Assembly: GCF_041929345.1 (NCBI RefSeq)
Contig: NZ_JBHFNQ010000013.1
Location: 81,083 to 145,082 of the forward strand
Origin: Floridanema aerugineum
GTDB lineage: Bacteria > Cyanobacteriota > Cyanobacteriia > Cyanobacteriales > Aerosakkonemataceae
Direction: 5' to 3'
Length of the DNA stretch: 64,000 nt
The notes under the pieces are model-generated. The model ran no database searches. It worked only from the letters and a program-made list of their open reading frames with translations, and was not told the DNA's origin. Of the stretch, positions 16,123-24,370 are shown piece after piece (the first letter of the stretch is position 1; every line of letters starts with the position of its first letter). A program made the position numbers and the translations under genes.

Positions 16123-17784
16123 TTAGTTTTCCCTATTTAAGTTTTCTTGACGTTGCCGTTCTCTTTCTCGTCGCAAACGCTCATTTTCTTCTCGACGTTG
16201 ACGAGCTTGGCGCTCAAATTCAGAACCACTTGTAGCAAAATTAATTGCGAATCTTACAGTTTTATTTCCTTCATTTGAAGGCGCGAATCGCATTTTTTGC
16301 ACGGCTTCCATAGCTGCTCGATCTAATTGGCTATTCCCACTAGATTCAACTAGTTGCGGATTGGTTGTGCTACCATCTGCTTGCACAACAAACACAACTA
16401 CTGGTCTACCTTCCACAAACTCTAAATCTGATGGATATTCAGGTTCGCACCCACTAACGCAACGTAATGTTCCACCTCTTGCACCTCTTCTCGTTGCAGT
16501 TCGATCGCCCCTTTGATTTTCTTGATTTTCTCCTTGTTGTCTGGTATTCCTTTTCGCAGGTGGCTGATTTACTGCTACTCCTGTGGAAGTTCCCGGTGTT
16601 GTCGGAGAAATTTGAGTATTATTCATGTCAGAAGGAGAACTATTATTATTAGTAAAACTGTCTCTAAAACTTCGGTTACTACTAGCTGTTTGCAGCGGTT
16701 GACTTCTAGTTACTGGTTGATTTGGGATTTGGCGATTTGCGGTTACTTGTCCGGGAACTCCGGGAGTAGTATTTGAAAGCTCGTTGCTGGGACTAATAGT
16801 TGTGGGTGAATTATTGCTATTAGCAAAAGTATCTCTAAATGTTCGATTTCCGCTGCTACTTGATTGCAATGGCTGACTGGTAATAGGCACGTTGTTAACT
16901 TGCGATCGGGGAATTGTTCCTGGTAATGTGGGATTGGTCAGCGTTTCATTGTCAGCGGGATTAGTTTCAGTAGCAGAGTTATTTGTGGCGGCAATGCGAT
17001 CGCGAAATGTCCGATTCTCTGTTACAGATGATTGTAGCGGTTGACTAGTGACAGGCGAATTATTAACTGGTTGTTGATTTGGAGTTAATCCTCTTGGTAA
17101 AGTTGGTGTTTCTTCAGTTCTTGTGTCAGTTTCCACAGGCGGCGATTCGGTAAATTGATTCCGAAAATTCCTCGCACTAGCTAAAGGACTTTGCAAAGCT
17201 TGGGGAGTTTGAAGTTTTTCTGGTTCTGGTTTTGACAAATCTTCTGTTCGGGCAATTTTAGGCGGTGGTAATGTTTCAGCGCTTCTGTCGGGTGTTGGTG
17301 CGCTGGGAGTTTCGTTCGGTTCATTCACTGGCTGTGGTTTTGCAGGTAATTCCGGTATTGGGGGTTTCACTGTTTCAACTTTTATCAGTGGCGGAGTAAT
17401 TATTTTTGGTTCGGGAACTGGTTCTGATTTTGGTTCGGGAATCGGTTCTGATTTTGGTTTGGGAACTGGTTCTAGTTTTGGTTTGGGAATCGGTTCGGGG
17501 GTAATTTTGGCGATCGGTTTTTCCGGCGTTGGCTTAACAACTGGTTGCAAAGTTGGTTTTGGTGTTTCTGGTTCCGGCTTTTTGACTTCCGGTTCTGGTG
17601 CATCCAACACAACTATTTCTATTGGATCGTCTACCAATGATGGCTCTTTTGACCACAATAGGGCAATCCCGAAAGCTAGTAAAAGATGCAATACTGCTGA
17701 ACCTACAAAGCTGTACGCCAGGATGCTTTTAAATACTGCTTTCTCTTTCTCTCGTTGTTTTAAACAAAAGCTGGAAATACTCAT
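16123..17784 (-). CDS. tonB: TonB family protein with internal repeats
   Basis: A 553-aa TonB. It has one N-terminal membrane anchor (VLHLLLAFGIALLW, about 31-45), a long Pro/Glu/Lys-rich periplasmic linker (EPxPKPK units), then about four repeats of some 50 residues each containing PLQS-x-x-x-NRTFRDxF, and a C-terminal TonB domain (GCEPEYPSDLEFVEGRPVVV to VRFAINFA, about 440-520) with an Arg/Glu-rich tail. It is roughly twice the length of typical TonB. It is divergent from exbB-exbD across 117 bp, so the energising complex shares a promoter region. Confidence 0.88.
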   Translation of the reverse strand: MSISSFCLKQREKEKAVFKSILAYSFVGSAVLHLLLAFGIALLWSKEPSLVDDPIEIVVLDAPEPEVKKPEPETPKPTLQPVVKPTPEKPIAKITPEPIPKPKLEPVPKPKSEPIPEPKSEPVPEPKIITPPLIKVETVKPPIPELPAKPQPVNEPNETPSAPTPDRSAETLPPPKIARTEDLSKPEPEKLQTPQALQSPLASARNFRNQFTESPPVETDTRTEETPTLPRGLTPNQQPVNNSPVTSQPLQSSVTENRTFRDRIAATNNSATETNPADNETLTNPTLPGTIPRSQVNNVPITSQPLQSSSSGNRTFRDTFANSNNSPTTISPSNELSNTTPGVPGQVTANRQIPNQPVTRSQPLQTASSNRSFRDSFTNNNSSPSDMNNTQISPTTPGTSTGVAVNQPPAKRNTRQQGENQENQRGDRTATRRGARGGTLRCVSGCEPEYPSDLEFVEGRPVVVFVVQADGSTTNPQLVESSGNSQLDRAAMEAVQKMRFAPSNEGNKTVRFAINFATSGSEFERQARQRREENERLRRERERQRQENLNREN

Positions 17785-17901
17785 CCCCTAAACTTTTTCC
17801 CCAAAATGCACAAATTGGTGACAAGCAGTAATCTGTGCCATTACTCTTAACAATGTACCTTATCCGATACAATAATTATGAGCAAAAGTTAAACAAAGAG
17901 T

Positions 17902-18549
17902 ATGAGAGCAGTTGAGTATTTCTTGGCTGGCGGAATAGTCGCTTGGCCTTTGTTAGGATTTTCGATAATTGCGATCGCACTAATTACAGAACGCTCTTGG
18001 TTTTGGCTCAAAGTGCATCGTCGCCAGAGTCGAATAGTGCGAGAGGCGTTGAAATTGTATCCCCTAAAACCTAGTACGGCAATCAAATTACTTAAGGAAA
18101 ATGCAGATTTACCGATCGCCCGAATTTTCCTAGAAGCTTTAGAGTTAGATAATCCTAGACCTGAAGAGTTTCGCTTAGCATTAGAAACTGCTGCACAGGC
18201 AGAAATTCCAACCTTAAAGCGATTTAATAATGCTTTTGAAACCATTGTTGCCCTAGCTCCTTTACTAGGTTTATTAGGAACTGTTTTAGGCTTAATGACA
18301 GCTTTTTCTTCCTTAAAACTTGGTAATATAGCAGGAACTCAAAGTGCAGGTGTAACGGGTGGAATTAGTGAAGCATTAATTTCCACAGTTATGGGATTAG
18401 TAGTAGCAATTGCCACACTAATATTTGCTAACACATTTCGCAGTTTTTACTTACGACAATTGGCAATGATTCAAGAATACGGTGGTCAATTAGAATTGTT
18501 ATATCGTCGTCATTACGAACAAGGAAAAGAATATTATGCGTCTACCTGA
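17902..18549 (+). CDS. exbB: ExbB-like proton channel protein
   Basis: A 215-aa MotA/TolQ/ExbB protein with three membrane segments: AGGIVAWPLLGFSIIAIALI near the N-terminus, ALAPLLGLLGTVLGLM after residue 110, and GISEALISTVMGLVVAIATL. The GLLGTVLG and EALISTVMGL motifs are diagnostic. With ExbD it powers TonB using the proton motive force. It overlaps exbD by 14 bp and is divergent from tonB. Confidence 0.93.
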   Translation: MRAVEYFLAGGIVAWPLLGFSIIAIALITERSWFWLKVHRRQSRIVREALKLYPLKPSTAIKLLKENADLPIARIFLEALELDNPRPEEFRLALETAAQAEIPTLKRFNNAFETIVALAPLLGLLGTVLGLMTAFSSLKLGNIAGTQSAGVTGGISEALISTVMGLVVAIATLIFANTFRSFYLRQLAMIQEYGGQLELLYRRHYEQGKEYYAST

Positions 18550-18934
18550 CGAATCAGAAAGAAATATAGGAATTAATATTACGCCGATGATTGACGTAAT
18601 CTTCTCAATTTTAGCTTACTTTATTATTTCCTCTTTATCTTTAACTCGCTCGGAAGGGTTGCCTGTAAATTTACCCCAAGCTTCTACAGCACAAGTGCAA
18701 AAGACAGAGCAAATTAATGTTTCGATTTTACCTGATGGTGCGATCGCGCTGAATCGTCAACCAATCGAATTAGAAAAGTTAGAATCTGAAGTCAGAGGCA
18801 AAATTGATCCTAACACTGAATCTTATGTAATTTTAAATGCAGATAAAGCAGTTAATCATGGTCGTGTAGTAGAAGTAATGGATCGATTACGTCGGGTAAA
18901 AGGAGCTAAATTAGCGATCGCTACTCGAAAATAA
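18536..18934 (+). CDS. exbD: ExbD-like biopolymer transport protein
   Basis: A 132-aa ExbD/TolR protein. The single membrane helix carries the essential Asp (ITPMIDVIFSILAYF, Asp 20), followed by a periplasmic domain with VNLPQAS and the VMDRLRRVKGAKLAIAT end motif. It starts within the last 14 bp of exbB. Family role: stator partner of ExbB for TonB energisation. Confidence 0.93.
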   Translation: MRLPDESERNIGINITPMIDVIFSILAYFIISSLSLTRSEGLPVNLPQASTAQVQKTEQINVSILPDGAIALNRQPIELEKLESEVRGKIDPNTESYVILNADKAVNHGRVVEVMDRLRRVKGAKLAIATRK

Positions 18935-18964
18935 TGGTTCTTTCGTACTTACTGCGCTAAATTA

Positions 18965-19554
18965 TTAGGGGTTTTTGCTGCGTAGCAAAACACGATGAAT
19001 TTCAGTTTGGTGCGTGCCATCAAAATGCAAATGAAACAAGCGAAAACCAGGTTGCTTTTCTAAGGTTGTAGCTTGCGGTAAATCTAGCTGTACGCAAGTC
19101 GAAGGACTGCCGTAGAAATCAATATTACCTCGTTTTTGGTGAAAAGCCGCATGAATATGACCGAAAACTACGGCTTTTACTTGGGGGCGCGATCGATCAG
19201 GTCAAGTAATTCATTGCCATTTTTAACTTTTATCAGATCTAACCAATCAATCCCAAAAGGCAAAGGATGATGGTGCAAAGCTATCAAAGTAGGAAGTTCA
19301 ACTTCGAGACTTTTTGCTAAAAATTGCAACGACTGGGGAGATATTTCACCTTCGCCAAAACGGGAATTAGCTAAAGTTGAATCCAATAAAATTAATTGCC
19401 AACCACCTATAATTACAGCTTTTGGTGCATGAAAAAGCGGATGAACGAGAACTTCTTTCATTACCGACAAGCAATCGTGATTGCCAGAAAGCCAATAGGT
19501 AGGAATTTGCAGCGGACTAATCAAATCAATTAACTGTTGATAGGCAGAGGTACT
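18965..19554 (-). pseudogene. cpdA: broken 3',5'-cyclic-AMP phosphodiesterase-like gene
   Basis: The minus strand encodes the C-terminal two thirds of a CpdA-type metallophosphoesterase: STSAYQQLIDLISPLQIP, GNHD, ALHHHPLPFG, then after a frameshift near 19180-19190 VKAVVFGHIHAAFHQ to VLLRSKNP. The N-terminal D-x-H half is missing; at about 19555 the sequence switches to another gene. One frameshift in a run of C residues (CGCGCCCCCAAG) separates the two halves. Two independent lesions make it a clear pseudogene. Confidence 0.8.
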
Positions 19555-19766
19555 GTAGCTAAGGCGCGACGACGGGGAAGAGTCGATCCGGCGATCGCAC
19601 CAAATCCCACCAAGGGAATGTTACAAGTATAAAGAACATTACTTGCCGTTGCTAAAGCTAAGAGGAGGAAAAACCAAAATTGACTTTTAGCGATCGCTTT
19701 ACATCCCCGAAACCAATCTTGAGTTAGATTTGGTTTTAATGTCAGATTTGATTCAATGTAACTCAT
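19530..19766 (-). pseudogene. truncated cyanobacterial membrane protein of a B12-type operon
   Basis: A 78-aa reading frame starting MSYIESNLTLKPN with a good AAAGGAGA site. The first 66 or so residues include one hydrophobic segment (FWFFLLLALATASNVLY) and GAIAGSTLPRRRALAT, which I recall as the start of a multi-span cyanobacterial protein. The last residues (VPLPINS) come from out-of-frame cpdA sequence, so the gene was cut at about 19555. It is last in the cobalamin-riboswitch operon. Confidence 0.6.
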
Positions 19767-19803
19767 ACTATTGTCTCCTTTGAATTAATCAAAATTGCAA
19801 ACT

Positions 19804-20685
19804 TTAACATTCCACCTTGACTGGTGGATAAAGATGATCTTTAATCGGTTGACCTTGTACCAAATGTTCTCGGACAATCCGATCGGCAAGATCGGGATTA
19901 ACGCGGGTATACCAGGTACCATCGCCCGAATAAAACACTACAGGCCCCATCTTGCAAACCTCCAAACAACCGGAAGTCATCACATACACATCAATTCCGG
20001 CTGCTTTTACCGCCTCTTGCAACGCCTCAACGATCGGTTGCCAGTTGCGCGAAGGGTAACAGCGACTAGAACGACAAACTGCCAAATAGGGGCGCTTGAG
20101 AGGGTTGTTCTCAAAAGGTATAGGGCGATTACCCAAAACGTAAATCTCGCGTAATTCTTGATAAAGACTTAATTTTGAAAGTTGCGGTTTAGCTTCTGGT
20201 AATAACTCTTCATCTTCGCCCACAAAAGGATTAGGCAAAAACAGATTCATCATCTTTTCCCCAGCACCATTCCAGAACTGAATGCCCCAACTCCGCGCTT
20301 CTCCCCGTTCATTCAACCGACGATACAAAGATGCACGATTAACTAAGCGTTGCTGTCTCAGTTCTGGGGGCGTTTTTTCCAAAGGTCCACCTAAATGTTC
20401 TTCCAAACAAAGGTGCAAATGCCATGCTTCAGTAACTACTGTCAAATAGCCATCGTAGAGAACGCAAATTTTCGGGGGTTGAGTAAATTCTAGTTCTAGT
20501 ACACTACCTTCTACGACGTGACCGATCTGAGTTTCCTGCCAACGTTCCTGAAACAGAGTATATAACAGAGGGCCAGTTACATCGATCGTGCAAGGAAAGT
20601 CTTCATATTCAATCTGTCCGCCCGTTGGCAACTGTTCAGTTATGCAACGGTTAAGGGGTGTAACTAGGCGAGAAAATTCACTCAT
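19804..20685 (-). CDS. thioredoxin-like [2Fe-2S] ferredoxin-domain protein
   Basis: A 293-aa protein. The C-terminal third has the thioredoxin-fold [2Fe-2S] pattern: CRSSRC near residue 203, then VMTSGCLEVCKMGPVVFY, giving four cluster cysteines. The N-terminal 190 residues are a cyanobacterial extension without a known name. The start has AGGAG 7 nt upstream and lies 9 bp after the receptor stop. Position in an operon behind a cobalamin riboswitch suggests a role in corrinoid or cobalt use; the electron partner is unknown. Confidence 0.78.
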   Translation of the reverse strand: MSEFSRLVTPLNRCITEQLPTGGQIEYEDFPCTIDVTGPLLYTLFQERWQETQIGHVVEGSVLELEFTQPPKICVLYDGYLTVVTEAWHLHLCLEEHLGGPLEKTPPELRQQRLVNRASLYRRLNERGEARSWGIQFWNGAGEKMMNLFLPNPFVGEDEELLPEAKPQLSKLSLYQELREIYVLGNRPIPFENNPLKRPYLAVCRSSRCYPSRNWQPIVEALQEAVKAAGIDVYVMTSGCLEVCKMGPVVFYSGDGTWYTRVNPDLADRIVREHLVQGQPIKDHLYPPVKVEC

Positions 20686-20694
20686 TTCAATCTC

Positions 20695-22062
20695 CTAAAA
20701 TGTGGAACTGATACCCAGGCGAAAGCTACGTCCGACAGCGGGATAACCGGGATATAGTTCGTATTGCCGATCGAGTAAATTATCTAAGTTACCGTTCAAC
20801 ATTACAGTCCTTCCCAGGGGGATACGAAATTTCAAATCGAGTGTGGTGTATCCAGGTAAAGATTCGGTATTCGTGTTGTTAACAAAGTAACTGCTGAGGT
20901 AGCGCAGAATAATACCTGCATAAATGCCTTTGGGTGTTTCGTAGGCAAGTCCAAAATTCAGGCTATCGGCATCTCGAAAACTGAGTGAGTTACCTTCGAT
21001 ATCGGAGTTGCGATCGCTCACAATTCGCGGTTCGTTAAGGGTATAGTTAGCAAAAGCGAAAAAATTCCGAGCCAGTCGCACGTTAAGATCGGCTTCTAAA
21101 CCCAAAGTTCTCACTTTTCCGATATTTTCGTAAGTGCTGGGAGAGCCAAACTTAAAATTAATTAGCTCGGAAATTGTATTATGAAAAAATGTCAGCCGCA
21201 ACAGCCCAATTTTACCCAATTGTTGATCGATACCAATATCAAAACTATCTCCCCGTTCTGGGTTTAAATCTGGATTACCTACTACATTAAAAGCAGCTAA
21301 CCCTTCTAGGTTGGAAATTAGCGGGGCGCGAAAACTTCTAGCATAGTTGGCTCTAATGGTAGTAGTTTTTCCCACAATAAATCTTGCGCCAACACTGGGA
21401 GAGGTAAAAGAACCATTTACTAAACTATTAAAATCTTGCCTGAGTCCTAAATTAACGCTAAAACTGGGAGTAAAATTCACCTCGTAAAGGGCGAATAGTG
21501 CGCCTTGATTGATATCGCCATCGTAGTTTACATCACTTATGTTTGTACCATAACTAAAGGTGGTATTGCGCGATCGCGTATTCCGATAATCTGCCCCATA
21601 AGTCAAGCGTTGATTTTTCGCCAGTTGCCAGTTATGCTGCACTTGCAGTCCAACTGCCCGCCGATTCACTTCATCTTTTGTCCCGAAATTGTTTGGGTCG
21701 GGATTGTTGTAGTTATAGTTAAGAAAATCGCTGTAAACACGAGTAGTTAAAAGTGAATCGTTACTATTACCTAACTTAGATTGCCAAGTTAAATCTAACA
21801 ATACTTCATCAGTATATTGTCTGGCTTTAGGAGTTAAGGTATTAAATGCACCAATAGTATCTGGAATTGGAACTCCTCCGGCGACTCCAAAATCTTTGGT
21901 GAGGTAGAGGGCGCTGAAGGTGAGAGTATTGCGATCGTCTAGTTGTCCTTCCAGCCTTAAATTAGCATTATTGTACAAAACATCAGCATTTTCACGGCGA
22001 TCTTTGAGGTTAATGCGTTCGCGTAGCGTCTCCGTCTGTACCTCGCAGATAGTTAAGTGCAA
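20695..22062 (-). pseudogene. TonB-dependent (BtuB-like) receptor lacking signal and plug
   Basis: A 455-residue reading frame that is all outer-membrane barrel (NTLTFSALYLTKDFG to SFRLGISSTF, with a proper terminal Phe and YARSFRAPLIS and NPDLNPERG motifs). Signal peptide, TonB box and plug are absent, no ATG is present and the frame opens with a TTG in repeat-like sequence (GCGTTCGCGTAGCG at 22013-22026). The cobalamin riboswitch lies only 17 nt upstream, so a deletion joined the leader to mid-gene. A cobalamin or cobinamide receptor is inferred from the riboswitch. It is probably non-functional. Confidence 0.8.
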
Positions 22063-22078
22063 ATAAATAAATATTTAT

Positions 22079-22203
22079 CGGCGGGCATCCTGACTCAGAG
22101 ATTTTAGTCTTCTCTTCACAGTTGCGGGACAGTGCCGGATTTACACCGAACTTTCCCCGTTTCCTCCAACGGCTGCTCCCCGTTGGAACCGACTGCTATA
22201 AAA
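22079..22203 (-). promoter_or_regulatory. cobalamin riboswitch
   Basis: The minus strand shows the conserved series GGTGTAAATCC, GGCACTGTCCCGCAACTGTG and GAGTCAGGATGCCCGCC, the core and B12 box of AdoCbl-type riboswitches, preceded by GGGGAAAGTTC. It heads the minus-strand operon of receptor remnant, [2Fe-2S] protein and membrane-protein remnant. By family it represses the genes when cobalamin is abundant. Confidence 0.93.
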
Positions 22204-22353
22204 CAATAATATATTAGAAAACTTTTTGCAAGCTTCTGAACCAAAAATTAACTAAAAGTAATTAGTTCATCTCAAGTTTTAGTTACATTAACATTTCCCC
22301 TGTATTTCAAATAGGGGAAATGTCAAAAAAGCACAATTACCAACTTCAGCTAA

Positions 22354-23595
22354 TTAACTGGCTATTAACACTTGTTCAATTCTCTCTAATGCCCAATCTA
22401 AATCCGATCGCGAAATTACCAAGGGTGGGGCAAATCGAATAATGTTTTCGCGGGTTTCTTTGGCGAGAATCCCTTCTTTCATCAGTGCTTTGCAGAATCT
22501 TCTGGCACCGCCTGCTTCCGGTTTTAATTCAACACCAATTAACAATCCTCGTCCTCTTACTTCTTCAATGTGGGGACTGGGAATTGCTTGTAATTTAGAA
22601 ATAAAATAATTGCCCAATTCTGCTGCTCTTTCTGGCAATTCTTCGTCTACAATTACATCGAGTGCGGCAATGGCGATCGCAGCTGCTAAAGGATTTCCTC
22701 CAAAGGTACTCCCATGATCTCCGGGATTAAATACATCCATCACTTCGGATGTACTCAAAAACGCGGATATCGGATAAAAACCACCCGATAAAGCTTTGCC
22801 AATTGTAATTCCATCGGGTTTTACTCCTTCATGTTCAAACGCAAACATTTTGCCCGTGCGTCCCAAACCTGTTTGAATTTCATCAAATACTAACAGCACG
22901 TTATTTCGACGACAAATACGTTCGGCTTGTTTTAAATAGCCATCTGGCGGAATCATAATTCCCCCTTCTCCTTGAATTGGTTCTAGGAAAAAAGCCGCCG
23001 TATTTGGTGTAATAGCTGCTTCTAAAGCTGCCACATCTCCGTAGGGAACGACTTTAAAACCGGGAGTGAAAGGTGCAAAACCATGTTGATATTGTTCTTC
23101 GGTTGAAAAGCTGACAATACTAATAGTTCGTCCGGCAAAGTTATTGCTACATACGATAATTTCTGCTTGACTTTTAGCTACGCCTTTGATCGTATATGCC
23201 CACTTGCGAATCGCTTTAATTGCTGTTTCTACAGCTTCGGCACCAGAATTCATCGGCAATACTTTCGGTAAGCCGGAAATTTGGCAAAGTTTTTCATAAA
23301 ATTTGCCTAATTGGTCATTGCGAAAAGCGCGAGAAGTCAGGGTGACTTTTTTGGCTTGTTCTACCATTGCTTGAAAAATTCTCGGATGACAATGCCCTTG
23401 ATTTAATGCTGAATAAGCACTCAAACAATCGAGATATTTGTTATCTTCAATATCCCATACCCAAGCCCCTTTACCTTTAGTAATTACTACATCTAAGGGA
23501 TGGTAATTATCGGCACCGTAAGTAGTTTCTAGGTCAATGTAGCTTTGAGTATCTGAAATTGTTAAATTCGATGAAAGGTCAGCAGAAACTAGCAT
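22354..23595 (-). CDS. rocD: ornithine--oxo-acid aminotransferase
   Basis: A 413-aa class III PLP aminotransferase. Motifs: LSAYSALNQGHCHP, the PLP-phosphate region MNSGAEAVETAIK, DEIQTGLGRTGK, and the Schiff-base Lys in TIGKALSGGFYP, with STFGGNPLA following. These are characteristic of ornithine aminotransferase, which converts ornithine and 2-oxoglutarate to glutamate semialdehyde and glutamate. The length is normal. It is divergent from a deoxyhypusine-synthase-type gene 775 bp away, so both touch ornithine and polyamine metabolism. Confidence 0.92.
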   Translation of the reverse strand: MLVSADLSSNLTISDTQSYIDLETTYGADNYHPLDVVITKGKGAWVWDIEDNKYLDCLSAYSALNQGHCHPRIFQAMVEQAKKVTLTSRAFRNDQLGKFYEKLCQISGLPKVLPMNSGAEAVETAIKAIRKWAYTIKGVAKSQAEIIVCSNNFAGRTISIVSFSTEEQYQHGFAPFTPGFKVVPYGDVAALEAAITPNTAAFFLEPIQGEGGIMIPPDGYLKQAERICRRNNVLLVFDEIQTGLGRTGKMFAFEHEGVKPDGITIGKALSGGFYPISAFLSTSEVMDVFNPGDHGSTFGGNPLAAAIAIAALDVIVDEELPERAAELGNYFISKLQAIPSPHIEEVRGRGLLIGVELKPEAGGARRFCKALMKEGILAKETRENIIRFAPPLVISRSDLDWALERIEQVLIAS

Positions 23596-24180
23596 TTGTA
23601 AACTTGTCCTCTATGGGTAATAGGTAATGGGTAATAATTCCCATTTTTATAGCAGTGGATACTTCCAAATTATTTGGGAAATTCAATTTATCCGATATTA
23701 AGGCTCGCACAAAATACAACCAAGAGAATCTCTCTTCTCTAAAGCGATCTATTCCACAAAATTAAAAACTTTTGTGCTACCTGTAGGTTAATTCAGATGA
23801 GTGAAACCTGTCGCCCACTCAACTTGGGCGAGGAGTCTTACTTGTTTTGGTATCACTGCTGTTAACGGTTGTAGCATTTGCCCCGATTGGGTGCGAAGAC
23901 CTAAAATTTCCATATCTTTGACTGAAAGTAGCACGATCGCAAAACCCAGTCAAGTTCTATTTCATTGATTCTATCCCCTGTAAGGGGATTGCAATTAAAC
24001 TCTAATCTGCTATGTTTAAAAAGCGGACTTATACGAGGTGTAAAAAAGCTAAATTGGCGAGTCCATCCATCATCTCCACTGTGGTTTGGGATCTCCAAAT
24101 TCGCTTAGGTAAGCGACGAGAATCCGATCCTGCTATTTCTTGGTACGACCACTGCGAAGCGCCTAGTACTTAATCGATCG
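23596..24180. other. gene-poor intergenic region with a solitary CRISPR-repeat-like segment
   Basis: No convincing gene. The minus strand has a 41-codon ORF (23788-23913, beginning MEILGLRTQSGQ) that reads like protein but has no ribosome site and may be a gene remnant. At about 23965-24000 a short palindrome (ATCCCCTGTAAGGGGAT) followed by TGCAATTAAAC resembles a cyanobacterial CRISPR repeat end, but there is no second copy. Confidence 0.3.
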
Positions 24181-24323
24181 AAGTGTCGATCGGGAGCATC
24201 CCAATTTGGTAAGGGCGAAGCATTCCGGTAGATAAGCTATTGATTAGAAACAAAGATTTACTGCCGGAATGCTTCGCCCCTACAAATATATTTACCAAAA
24301 CGGGATACTCCCTGTCGATGTGT
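24181..24323. repeat. 143-bp imperfect hairpin (MITE-like)
   Basis: Outer arms (CGATCGGGAGCATCCC... against ...GGGATACTCCCTGTCG) and inner arms (GGGCGAAGCATTCCGG against CCGGAATGCTTCGCCC) make a nested inverted repeat over the whole segment. It ends about 48 bp before the next start codon, so it may shape that mRNA leader. Confidence 0.75.
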
Positions 24324-24370
24324 GTTTCGTAGTTAGTTTTTAGTACTTTAATTAAATGCAGGAGAAAGTG

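Noticed and set aside
23788..23913. 41-codon minus-strand ORF as an independent gene
   Set aside because: It reads like protein but has no ribosome site and no neighbours in frame; it is noted only as a possible remnant.
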